A DNA stretch of 64,000 nucleotides from Chryseobacterium sp. 36-9 (GTDB lineage: Bacteria > Bacteroidota > Bacteroidia > Flavobacteriales > Weeksellaceae). Below the pieces are notes generated by a model, which worked only from the letters and a program-made list of their open reading frames with translations, did no database searches and was not told where the DNA came from. Positions within the stretch are counted from its first letter, which is position 1, and the number at the start of each line of letters is the position of its first letter. The stretch is from assembly GCA_001898785.1 (NCBI GenBank), contig MKVE01000024.1, positions 1 to 64,000 on the forward strand. The letters are read 5' to 3'. Below are positions 16,323 to 24,186 of this stretch, piece after piece. The translations under genes were made by a program, and so were the position numbers.

Positions 16323-18176
16323 ATGCAAGGTTCCATTGCAATGACAATCCTGATTTTTCTTGGAGCGGCCATTATTATGGTTCCGTTAGGGAAAAAGCTT
16401 GGATTGAGTTCAGTTATCGGATACATTCTTGGTGGGATTTTGATTGGTCCGTTCTGTCTGCAACTGACAGGAAGAGATGCGGAAGATATTATGCACGCAT
16501 CGGAATTGGGTGTGATCATGCTGCTGTTTTTAGTAGGTCTGGAATTGGAACCTCAGAAACTCTGGCAAATCCGAAAAAGAATTCTGGGATTGGGTCTCAG
16601 CCAGATGCTGTTAAGTATCGCAGGTATCTTCATTGTGTTTTACATTGCAGGATTCGGGTTAAAAAAAGCACTCATTATTTCGCTCTGTTTTGCGATGTCG
16701 TCCACTGCGATTGTTTTGCAGACTTTGAAAGAGAAAAACCTTTTCCGCACCGTCAGCGGAGAATCTTCCTTTTCTATTTTATTATTTCAGGATATTGCCG
16801 TTATTCCGATTCTTGCATTATTACCTTTCTTGTCCAAGTCTCAGAAAGCTTTGTCTCAAGCTGAACATGAAAAAATACTGTTGCAATATTTACCCGAATG
16901 GTTACAGCCTTTTACAGTTATTTTAGGTGTTTTGGCATTAATACTTTTAGGAAAGTATATTTTTACTCCGTTCCTGAGATTTGTATCAAAGTCAGGGTTG
17001 AATGAGTTACTGACAGCAGCTTCCTTATTTTTAGTGATCGGCGTTTCAGAACTGATGATTTCTGTTGGATTAAGTCCTGCTTTAGGTGCTTTCATTGCAG
17101 GTGTAATGTTAGCTAACAGTGAGTTTCGCCACGAGCTGGAAAGCGACATTGACCCTTTCAAAGGATTATTGTTGGCCGTATTTTTCGTAAGCGTTGGTGC
17201 CACCATTAATTTCGATATTATTGCTTCGAAGCCATTTTTTATTTTTTCTGCGGCATTCATTGTTTTGGCTATCAAAGCTGTTGTTCTTTTTGGGATTGGG
17301 AAATATTATAAGATGAATAACGAGCAGAGTTTCTTCCTGGCGTTTGCACTGTCACAAGTCGGGGAATTTGCTTTTGTTCTGGTCAATTTTGCAGCAAGTT
17401 TATATCTTATAGACTATCAGGCGAATTCGGAATTGATGGCGATTGTTGCGATAACGATGTGTATATCGCCGTTACTTTTGATTTTCAAAGAGAAAGTTCT
17501 GGACAAACATTTCATACAACAGAAAAATGAAGAAAATGTTGAGTTGGGAATTATCAAACAACGTAAAATCATTATTGTAGGATTCGGATTTTTTGGAAGT
17601 ACGGTAGGTCGTCTTCTGAAAGCCAATGGCATCCGTTCTACGGTTTTGGATAACGATCCGGACAGAGTAGCATTATTGAGGTCAAACGGCTTCAATGTAT
17701 ATTATGGTGATGCAACAAAACCTGCATTGTTGCGGGCTGCCGGAATCGAAGATGCTGAACTTCTGGTAATTTGTCTGGATGATCCGGAGAAAAATAAGTT
17801 TTTGGTAGATTATGCCAAGGAAAATTTTCCTGAACTCAAAATTTTTGTAAGAGCCAAAAACCGTTTGGATGCCTACGATTTCATTAATAAGAATGTCAAT
17901 TATATTTATCGTGAAACACTTGGAACGGCTGTCGATATGGCAGTTGATATCCTTCAGGAAAATGGAATGAGGAAATATACGGCCAGAAGAATGGGTAAGC
18001 GTTTTATGTTGATAGACAAAGCAATGACAAGACGTTTGGCGAAAGAAAAGGACAAAGATATGATTACCTTCACCCTCCGCGAATCCCTTGAACGTGAAGC
18101 TGAATTATTGGCTTTAGACAGTATTTCCTTCGAAGAAAATCATTGGAGTGGCGATGAAGAGGATGAGGATAAATAA
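16323..18176 (+). CDS. kefC: KefB/KefC-like CPA2 cation:proton antiporter
   Basis: A 617-residue inner-membrane transporter. The N-terminal 380 or so residues form the Na/H exchanger fold (GLSSVIGYILGGILIGPF, VIMLLFLVGLELEP, SLCFAMSSTAIVLQTLKEK, FQDIAVIPILALLPF, ALGAFIAGVMLANSEFRHELESDI). A cytoplasmic TrkA-N/RCK domain follows (IIIVGFGFFGSTVGRLL, YYGDATKPALLRAAGI), with an acidic C-terminal tail. In Gram-negative bacteria Kef systems release potassium in response to glutathione adducts of electrophiles. It abuts the KefF-like gene, which supports ligand-gated K+ efflux during electrophile stress; whether glutathione is the ligand here is unknown, since many Bacteroidota lack it. Confidence 0.88.
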   Translation: MQGSIAMTILIFLGAAIIMVPLGKKLGLSSVIGYILGGILIGPFCLQLTGRDAEDIMHASELGVIMLLFLVGLELEPQKLWQIRKRILGLGLSQMLLSIAGIFIVFYIAGFGLKKALIISLCFAMSSTAIVLQTLKEKNLFRTVSGESSFSILLFQDIAVIPILALLPFLSKSQKALSQAEHEKILLQYLPEWLQPFTVILGVLALILLGKYIFTPFLRFVSKSGLNELLTAASLFLVIGVSELMISVGLSPALGAFIAGVMLANSEFRHELESDIDPFKGLLLAVFFVSVGATINFDIIASKPFFIFSAAFIVLAIKAVVLFGIGKYYKMNNEQSFFLAFALSQVGEFAFVLVNFAASLYLIDYQANSELMAIVAITMCISPLLLIFKEKVLDKHFIQQKNEENVELGIIKQRKIIIVGFGFFGSTVGRLLKANGIRSTVLDNDPDRVALLRSNGFNVYYGDATKPALLRAAGIEDAELLVICLDDPEKNKFLVDYAKENFPELKIFVRAKNRLDAYDFINKNVNYIYRETLGTAVDMAVDILQENGMRKYTARRMGKRFMLIDKAMTRRLAKEKDKDMITFTLRESLEREAELLALDSISFEENHWSGDEEDEDK

Positions 18177-18336
18177 ATTTGGTCCGCTTTATCTATGCTC
18201 TGTTTCTAATGTCGGTCCGTTGCTCCCAAAGAGTCGATTCAAGTTGGCTGTAAGCAATTCTATTTTAAAAATTATAAGGTAAAAGACTCTTGTTCTCTTA
18301 GTTTTCATTACTTTTATTCTCCGAAATATTTTATTA

Positions 18337-20475
18337 ATGAAGAAAATAACAACGACTTTATTCATCACATTTATTGCATTGGGAGCAGGAAATATGATGA
18401 TCAATGCTCAGAAGAAAAAAACTTCTGCAACTACAGAACAATCTATGAAAAATAACCCTTTTCTTTCAAAAAGTCCGTTGCAATATCAGGCGCCGGAATT
18501 CGATAAAATAAAAGATTCCCATTTCAAACCTGCTTTTGATTTTGGACTGAAGCAACATTCTGCAGAAATTGATAAAATTGCTAATAATCCTGAAAAACCG
18601 ACATTTGAAAATACAATCGTAGCAATGGAAAAAAGCGGCGAAGTTCTGAACAGGGCGACCATCGTTTTTTATAATCTGACAAGTTCCAATACCAATCCGA
18701 CTTTACAAAAACTGGAAGAGGAATACGCACCAATTTTTGCTTCGCACAGTGATAAAATATATCTGAATGACAAGCTTTACCAAAGAGTAAAATCGATTTC
18801 CGATGCCGGATTGGATGCAGAATCCAAAAGATTACTTCAGTACTACAAACAAAATTTTGAGATTGCAGGAGCTGCACTTTCTGCGCAGCAAAAAGAACAG
18901 TTGAAGCAAGTCAATCAGCAATTAGCAAAACTTGAAACCTTATTTTCTAACAAATTGTTAGATGCAAGAAAACAAGGTGGATTACTGATATCTGATGTTA
19001 AAGAATTAGACGGACTTTCACCGGACGAAATTGCTGCGGCTGCGGCTGATGCAAAGCTGGCAGGAAAGGAAGGTAAATATCTTTTGGCGCTTCAGAATAC
19101 AACACAACAGCCGTTGCTCCAGAATCTTAAAAACAGAACAACCAGAGAAAAACTATTCAAAGCTTCCTGGTTGAGAGCGGAAAAAGGTGATAAAAATGAT
19201 ACCAGAGAAACTATCCAGGAATTGGTAAAATTACGTTTGAAAAAAGCCCAGATTCTTGGTAAAAAAAGCTTTGCCGAATGGAGATTACAGGACCAAATGG
19301 CAAAAAAGCCGGAAGCTGCAATGAATCTGATGAAACAGATTGCTCAGCCAGCGGTAGAAACAGCGAAGAGAGAAGAATCTGAAATCCAGGAATTAATTAA
19401 GTCTCAAGGAGGTAATTTCAATGTAGAACCTTGGGATTGGAATTTCTATTCGGAGCAGGTTAGAAAAGCGAAATATGATCTTGATGAGAATCAGATCAAG
19501 CCTTATTTCGAAGTGACTACTGTTCTGGAAAAAGGTGTTTTCTTTGCTGCTGAAAAATTCTACGGCATTACTTTCAAAAAGAGAACAGATCTTCCTGTTT
19601 ATCATCCGGATGTGGTTGCTTATGAAGTTTTTGACAAAGACGGAAAATCTTTGGCAATCTATTATCTGGATTTCTTTACACGCGATTCCAAAAGTGGAGG
19701 AGCATGGATGAACAACTTTGTGAACCAGTCTTATCTTTTAGGAACCAAACCGGTCATCGTGAATGTTTACAATTTCCAGAAGCCGGCCGCGGGAAAACCT
19801 TCATTGATTTCTTTCGATGACGTAACAACTGTTTTTCATGAGTTTGGACACTCTATTCACGGGATTTTCGCAAGCCAGAAATATCCTTCGATTTCAGGAA
19901 CGGCAACACCAAGGGATTTTGTAGAATTCCCTTCGCAGATCAACGAGCATTTTGCTTTGGAACCGGAAGTTCTGAAAAATTATGCTGTTCATTACGAAAC
20001 CAAACAGCCGATTCCACAAGAATTGGTAGAAAAAATTAAAAAAGCATCGAAATTCAACCAAGGTTACGCAACTACGGAACTTGTTTCTGCCGCTATGAAT
20101 GATATGATGTGGCATTCTGTTACAGATGACAAGCAAGTGATTCCTGTTTTGGATTTTGAGAAAAAAGCGTTAGCAGACAACGGATTTACAGTTGCTGCAG
20201 TTCCGCCTAGATATCATGCTCCTTACTTTGCGCACATCTGGGGAGGTGGCTATTCATCGGGTTATTATGCTTATTTGTGGTCCGAGACTTTGGATAACGA
20301 CGCTTGGGAATGGATCAAGTCTAATGGCGGAATGACGAGAGAGAATGGTGATCGTTTCAGAAAATACATCCTTTCTGTGGGTAATTCTGTAGATCTTAAC
20401 CAGGCTTTCCGGGATTTTGCAGGTCACGATCCGGATATCAAACCGCTTCTTAGAAACAGAGGTTTTATCAAATAA
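18337..20475 (+). CDS. dcp: M3-family zinc metallopeptidase (peptidyl-dipeptidase Dcp-like)
   Basis: A 712-residue exported peptidase. It has an N-terminal signal peptide (MKKITTTLFITFIALGAG ... INAQ), then a long helical domain starting NPFLSKSPLQYQAPEFDKIK. The catalytic block is TTVFHEFGHSIHGIF (HExxH zinc motif near residue 500), followed by the typical GTATPRDFVEFPSQINEHF (third ligand Glu region) and the substrate-binding YHAPYFAHIWGGGYSSGYYAYLWSE. Dcp removes C-terminal dipeptides. Probably periplasmic, in peptide scavenging. It is a single gene with its own terminator; the 160 bp upstream holds no other gene. Confidence 0.93.
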   Translation: MKKITTTLFITFIALGAGNMMINAQKKKTSATTEQSMKNNPFLSKSPLQYQAPEFDKIKDSHFKPAFDFGLKQHSAEIDKIANNPEKPTFENTIVAMEKSGEVLNRATIVFYNLTSSNTNPTLQKLEEEYAPIFASHSDKIYLNDKLYQRVKSISDAGLDAESKRLLQYYKQNFEIAGAALSAQQKEQLKQVNQQLAKLETLFSNKLLDARKQGGLLISDVKELDGLSPDEIAAAAADAKLAGKEGKYLLALQNTTQQPLLQNLKNRTTREKLFKASWLRAEKGDKNDTRETIQELVKLRLKKAQILGKKSFAEWRLQDQMAKKPEAAMNLMKQIAQPAVETAKREESEIQELIKSQGGNFNVEPWDWNFYSEQVRKAKYDLDENQIKPYFEVTTVLEKGVFFAAEKFYGITFKKRTDLPVYHPDVVAYEVFDKDGKSLAIYYLDFFTRDSKSGGAWMNNFVNQSYLLGTKPVIVNVYNFQKPAAGKPSLISFDDVTTVFHEFGHSIHGIFASQKYPSISGTATPRDFVEFPSQINEHFALEPEVLKNYAVHYETKQPIPQELVEKIKKASKFNQGYATTELVSAAMNDMMWHSVTDDKQVIPVLDFEKKALADNGFTVAAVPPRYHAPYFAHIWGGGYSSGYYAYLWSETLDNDAWEWIKSNGGMTRENGDRFRKYILSVGNSVDLNQAFRDFAGHDPDIKPLLRNRGFIK

Positions 20476-20483
20476 CTTGTAAA

Positions 20484-20508
20484 AAACGCCTTCGGATTGA
20501 AGGCGTTT
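20484..20508 (+). terminator. Terminator of the M3 peptidase gene
   Basis: Perfect 10-bp stem AAACGCCTTC (20484-20493) / GAAGGCGTTT (20499-20508), short loop, then TGTTTGTT, just after the stop codon. Confidence 0.85.
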
Positions 20509-20566
20509 GTTTGTTATAAAATTATCTTCTGTAAGACTGATGAATAGTACGTTTGCAGAGGGTATT

Positions 20567-20630
20567 AAAAAGCACGTGTCTTTTGTCAAAAACGTACGTG
20601 CTTTTTTAATAAAACATACGTGCTTTTTTT
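20567..20630. repeat. Three ACGTGC(T)n blocks, one inverted
   Basis: AAAAAGCACGT (20567-20577) is followed by ACGTGCTTTTTT (20596-20607) as its inverted partner and by TACGTGCTTTTTTT (20617-20630) as a direct copy of the latter. It can fold as either of two alternative hairpins ending in T-runs, between the convergent peptidase and AhpD-like genes. Confidence 0.6.
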
Positions 20631-20652
20631 AGAAATTAATACTGAGAAATTA

Positions 20653-21096
20653 TTATTCCCCAATTTCTAATCTTGTGCTTAAGGCGATTCTGTTCCAGGA
20701 ATTGATAATTACAATGGCCATGATGATCTCGGCAATTTGTTTTTCCGAAAAGACAGATTTTGCTTTTTGGTAAGTATCGTCACTAAGACCGTTTTGGCTA
20801 ATCAATGTGATTTCTTCGGTCATTTTAAGCGCCACTTTTTCCTCTTCTGTGAAGAATTTGTCTGCTTCGTGCCAGGCGCTTACTAGGAATATTCTTTCAG
20901 CCGTTTCGCCATATTTGATAGCGTCTTTGGTGTGCATATCCAGACAGTAGGCACATCCGTTGATTTGTGAAGCGCGGATTTTAATGAGTTCTTTGATTGT
21001 TTTTGAAATCTCTGACTGGGCCAGATAACTTTCCAGTCCCAGCATTGCTTTGTAAGCCTGAGGGGCTGTTTTGCTGATGTTGATACGTTTTTCCAT
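20653..21096 (-). CDS. AhpD-like carboxymuconolactone decarboxylase family protein
   Basis: A 147-residue all-alpha protein of the AhpD/CMD fold. The redox motif is CAYCLDMHTKDAIKYGE (CxxC followed by the conserved His), after the IRASQING segment; the C-terminal VIINSWNRIALSTRL is typical. Such proteins act as alkylhydroperoxidase-type thiol reductants or in detoxification. I chose MEKRINISKTAPQAY at 21096; an ATG ten codons upstream adds an unconserved MYQQIKTIKT. It lies downstream of a Crp/Fnr gene on the same strand with a hairpin repeat in between, so regulation by that protein is plausible. Confidence 0.88.
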   Translation of the reverse strand: MEKRINISKTAPQAYKAMLGLESYLAQSEISKTIKELIKIRASQINGCAYCLDMHTKDAIKYGETAERIFLVSAWHEADKFFTEEEKVALKMTEEITLISQNGLSDDTYQKAKSVFSEKQIAEIIMAIVIINSWNRIALSTRLEIGE

Positions 21097-21178
21097 TGTT
21101 TTGATTGTTTTAATTTGTTGATACAAAGTTGGGGAATCGATAATGGGAAAAACTTAAACTGGTTTAAGAAAATATTTT

Positions 21179-21239
21179 CTCACAGATTTTATAGATTGAG
21201 CGGATTTTATTAATCTGCAAAATATGTTTAATCTGTGAG
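21179..21239. repeat. Intergenic hairpin repeat (AATCTGCG family), copy 2
   Basis: Arms CTCACAGATT (21179-21188) / AATCTGTGAG (21230-21239), with an internal TTAATCTGC. It is related in arrangement to 11730-11795. It lies between the Crp/Fnr gene and the AhpD-like gene. Confidence 0.6.
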
Positions 21240-21248
21240 AGATCAATT

Positions 21249-21824
21249 TTACGAAATAGTCTTTTTTCTAATCTCACTCAGATATTCCGGAGTGAAACCG
21301 AGGAAAGAAGCAATCAGATATTGTGGAACACGTTGTACAAAAGCCGGATATTGTTTAATTAATGAGAAATAGAAATCTTCTTTGGAGTAAGTGAAAATAT
21401 ATTTCACTCTCCTTTGATTGGCTGCGAAAGCTCTTTGGTAAATAATCCTGAAATACTTTTCCATTATCGGGAAATCATTAAGAAGCTTTTCCTGAGACTC
21501 GCTGGAGATGGTCAGAACTTCAGATTTCTCAACCGTTTGAATGCTAAAATCAGCTGGTGTTTTGCGTTCAAAAGAAAAGTTATCTGTCATCCACCAGGTT
21601 TCCAGTGCGAAATCTGTGGTTTGTTCCGTCCCTTTTTCATTGATGAAAAACTTTCTGAGAAGACCTTTGAGGACAAAATAATTGGATTTGCAGATTTGTC
21701 CTTCCTCTAATAGAATTTCTTTTTTAGCAAACGATTTGATTTCAAAATAATCCATGATCAACGCAAAATCCTCATCCGTGATCTGGACGAATTTATCAAG
21801 ATGAGATTTGAAGATTTGGCACAT
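21249..21824 (-). CDS. Crp/Fnr-family regulator, Bacteroidota short form
   Basis: A 191-residue protein with an N-terminal cyclic-nucleotide-binding-like beta barrel (EILLEEGQICKSNYFVLKGLLRKFF ... ETWWMTDNFSF) and a C-terminal short HTH (FVQRVPQYLIASFLGFTPEYLSEIRKK). It has no Fnr-type cysteine cluster. The effector is unknown. Members of this group commonly lie next to AhpD-like or other redox enzymes that they control; here the AhpD-like gene follows on the same strand. Confidence 0.85.
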   Translation of the reverse strand: MCQIFKSHLDKFVQITDEDFALIMDYFEIKSFAKKEILLEEGQICKSNYFVLKGLLRKFFINEKGTEQTTDFALETWWMTDNFSFERKTPADFSIQTVEKSEVLTISSESQEKLLNDFPIMEKYFRIIYQRAFAANQRRVKYIFTYSKEDFYFSLIKQYPAFVQRVPQYLIASFLGFTPEYLSEIRKKTIS

Positions 21825-21857
21825 TGATTATTGATTTGACTGTAAATTTAAACAAAA

Positions 21858-21886
21858 AAGCAAAATGCCAATTGACATTTTGCTTT
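21858..21886 (-). terminator. Terminator of the PH-SHOCT gene
   Basis: Perfect 11-bp stem AAAGCAAAATG (21858-21868) / CATTTTGCTTT (21876-21886). On the minus strand it ends in a T-run, just after the stop at 21903. Confidence 0.8.
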
Positions 21887-21902
21887 GTATATCCGGAAGG
21901 TT

Positions 21903-22529
21903 CTACATCCTTTCTAATATTTCTTTTTTCTTGGTCTCGTAATCTTCTAAAGATATTAAATCATTGTCCAGAAAAGCCTTTAGTTTCATCAATGTTTCCA
22001 TTGGGTCTTCTGCTGTTACTTCTGGTTTTACCTCTTGTGGCTTTTGTGGTTCTTCAGGTTTTTCGTTTTGTGTATTGACCGTAATTCCTCCGGCTGTGGC
22101 TCTTTTCTCCTCCAGTTCTTTTTGTCGGCGGTATTCTATCATTTCTTCCTCTTTGCCTTGAGCGTATTGATACAGCTTTCTGGCCTGAGATTTAGGAATA
22201 TAATCTATTGTTTCTATGAATCCTGTGATAGCAGTCATTGTAAAAGTGGAACCCAAGATAGCCTCACTGATATGACTCTCAGCAACATCTTTCCAAAGGT
22301 AATCTTTGAAATCAGTCACCAGACCGAACGACTTGGAGCGGAAAAATAGGATTCTTTTATTGGTAAGAACGATAGAATCCGGAGATATATTAATGGCTGG
22401 CTTGTTTTGAACTGCAATATATTCCACCGATTCACCATTGGTAAGCAGGTCATTGACTTTTTCTATGATTTTTTCTATGGCTTTCGGGTCTTGCTCTTCG
22501 TTCAGGAATTTCTTGAGATTATTAATCAT
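21903..22529 (-). CDS. PH-domain protein with C-terminal SHOCT motif
   Basis: A 208-residue soluble protein. Residues about 30-125 form a bacterial PH-like domain (ESVEYIAVQNKP, IVLTNKRILFFRSKSFG, FKDYLWKDVAESHISEAILGSTFTM). A charged helix (EEEMIEYRRQKELEEKRA) and a Pro/Glu linker follow. The end is a SHOCT motif (DPMETLMKLKAFLDNDLISLEDYETKKKEILERM), a short oligomerisation or targeting module. No enzyme activity is expected and the biological role is unknown. It is an isolated gene with its own terminator, divergent from nothing obvious. Confidence 0.82.
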   Translation of the reverse strand: MINNLKKFLNEEQDPKAIEKIIEKVNDLLTNGESVEYIAVQNKPAINISPDSIVLTNKRILFFRSKSFGLVTDFKDYLWKDVAESHISEAILGSTFTMTAITGFIETIDYIPKSQARKLYQYAQGKEEEMIEYRRQKELEEKRATAGGITVNTQNEKPEEPQKPQEVKPEVTAEDPMETLMKLKAFLDNDLISLEDYETKKKEILERM

Positions 22530-22618
22530 TATTTGAATTTTTGTGATTGAGCTTTAATAAAGTTTTTATCTAATGTGAAATTACAAAAACCAAACCGAAT
22601 ATTACAGTTTAAAAACAA

Positions 22619-22648
22619 AAAAGCAAAACCCATCTAGGTCTTGCTTTT
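22619..22648 (-). terminator. Terminator of the DJ-1/PfpI gene
   Basis: Stem AAAAGCAA (22619-22626) / TTGCTTTT (22641-22648), extended by three more pairs past one mismatch. On the minus strand it is followed by TTTTGTTTTT. Confidence 0.65.
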
Positions 22649-22668
22649 ATAAATTAATGTTATGAAAT

Positions 22669-23439
22669 TTATTTCTGTTTCAATTGTTTTAAGATTTCTT
22701 CACCAACGCTTTTTGCGGATTGTGGATTTTGTCCCGTGATTAATCTTCCGTCTGCAACTACGTGATTCTGCCAAAGTCCCGATTTTTCAAAGATTGCACC
22801 TCTTTCTTTTAATTGATTTTCCAATAAGAAAGGAACTACATTTTCCAGTTTCACGGCAGTTTCCTCTTCATTGGTGAAAGCATTTATTTTTTTACCTTCA
22901 ACCAGATATTTTCCATTTGATAATTTGAGGTTTACAAGAGCGGAAGGTCCGTGGCAAACTGCACTTACAATGCCGTTGTTTTCATAGATTTTTCTTGCAA
23001 TATTCTGTAATTCTGTATTGTCCGGAAAATCCCACATTGTTCCGTGTCCGCCGGCGTAGAAGATTGCAGCATATTTTGACGGGTCAATGTCGGAAGGCTT
23101 CATTGTGTTTTCAATTTTTGTACGGTACTCTTTGTTCCCCCAGAATTCTTTATTGACAGCATCTTCCAGATTAAGTCCGTCTACCGGTGCTTTTCCTCCT
23201 TTTGGGCTTACAAAATCGATATCATAGCCGGCTGAATGCAAAACTTCCCAAGGATGGGAAACTTCACCAAGATAATAACCGGTTGGTTCGTTTGTACTGC
23301 CTTTTTTGTCGTGACTGGTTACCACGAATAAGATTTTTTTGCTCATAACTTTGTTAGATTTTTTGTTCTGCGCATTTGCAATATTCAACATCGAAACCAA
23401 TGCAAATAGAACAGAAAAGATTAAAACTTTGCTTTTCAT
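22669..23439 (-). CDS. Exported DJ-1/PfpI-family protein (class I amidotransferase-like)
   Basis: About 256 residues: a signal peptide (KSKVLIFSVLFALVSMLNIANAQ), then a DJ-1/PfpI (Hsp31-like) domain with ILFVVTSHDKKG, the substrate-loop GYYLGEVSHPWEVL, AIFYAGGHGTMWDFPDN and the nucleophile elbow VSAVCHGPSALVNLK carrying the catalytic Cys. Family members are glyoxalases, chaperones or deglycases. An export signal is unusual for the family in E. coli but common in Bacteroidota. Start taken as the second Met (MKSK); the first is two codons upstream. The neighbour upstream on the same strand is a Crp/Fnr regulator. Confidence 0.88.
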   Translation of the reverse strand: MKSKVLIFSVLFALVSMLNIANAQNKKSNKVMSKKILFVVTSHDKKGSTNEPTGYYLGEVSHPWEVLHSAGYDIDFVSPKGGKAPVDGLNLEDAVNKEFWGNKEYRTKIENTMKPSDIDPSKYAAIFYAGGHGTMWDFPDNTELQNIARKIYENNGIVSAVCHGPSALVNLKLSNGKYLVEGKKINAFTNEEETAVKLENVVPFLLENQLKERGAIFEKSGLWQNHVVADGRLITGQNPQSAKSVGEEILKQLKQK

Positions 23440-23534
23440 TATCACAATTTTAAAATTTGATACTGCAAAATTCTACAAAATCGAGACCGAAAGAAAGGAT
23501 GTAAATCAAGGTTTTTCTGTGATATAGGTCACAT

Positions 23535-24101
23535 TTATTTTGACAATCTGCTGAGTGTCTCTCTGGATACGCCAAGGTAAGAAGCGATAAGAGACTTTGG
23601 AACACGTTGGAAAAGAGAAGGGTAGTTGCTGAGCATCTGCTCATAACGTTCTTTTGCGCTGTGAGTCAAGAGTGAAAGGATTCTTTGCTGAAGCGCAATG
23701 TAACCAGAATTGGATTTCTTTCTGAAAAAATGTTCAATCTTATGAAGCTCAGCACAGATTTTTTCACGGTTTTCCAACGAAATAGAAAGTACTTCGATAT
23801 CTTCTATACAATCAATATTCAAGGTTGAATAGGTTTGATTAAAATAAGCCTGAAAATCGGTAATCCACCAGTTTTCCCAAGCAAACTGAAGAATGTGCTC
23901 TTTACCATCATCAGGATTAGTATGATAAGCTTTCAATAAACCCGAAACTACAAAGTGGTCGTTCCTGACAATGTCGCCTTGCTGAACCAGAAACTGATGT
24001 TTCTTAAGTTTTTTGACAGAAAAATGAGACAGCAAATAATCGAATTCTTTATCCGTAATCGGTGTGATTTCTTCGATATGTTTTCTTAGTTTGTCGCTCA
24101 T
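23535..24101 (-). CDS. Crp/Fnr-family regulator, Bacteroidota short form (second copy)
   Basis: A 188-residue regulator with the same layout as the protein at 21249-21824. The cNMP-like barrel contains KKHQFLVQQGDIVRNDHFVVSG and WENWWITDFQAYF. The C-terminal HTH (FQRVPKSLIASYLGVSRETLSRLSK) is a better match to the Crp recognition helix than that of its paralogue. It has no Cys cluster. The DJ-1 gene lies 95 bp downstream on the same strand and may be a target. The two regulators are clearly related but well diverged. Confidence 0.85.
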   Translation of the reverse strand: MSDKLRKHIEEITPITDKEFDYLLSHFSVKKLKKHQFLVQQGDIVRNDHFVVSGLLKAYHTNPDDGKEHILQFAWENWWITDFQAYFNQTYSTLNIDCIEDIEVLSISLENREKICAELHKIEHFFRKKSNSGYIALQQRILSLLTHSAKERYEQMLSNYPSLFQRVPKSLIASYLGVSRETLSRLSK

Positions 24102-24150
24102 TTTTGAATTTCTTTGTCGAAGATAAGAATTAAAACAAGTTTATAAAAAA

Positions 24151-24175
24151 AATCCATTCATTTTGAATGGATTTA
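24151..24175 (-). terminator. Terminator of the ABC-F gene
   Basis: Perfect 10-bp stem AAATCCATTC (24151-24160) / GAATGGATTT (24166-24175). On the minus strand it is followed by a T-run. Confidence 0.8.
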
Positions 24176-24186
24176 AATATTTAAAA

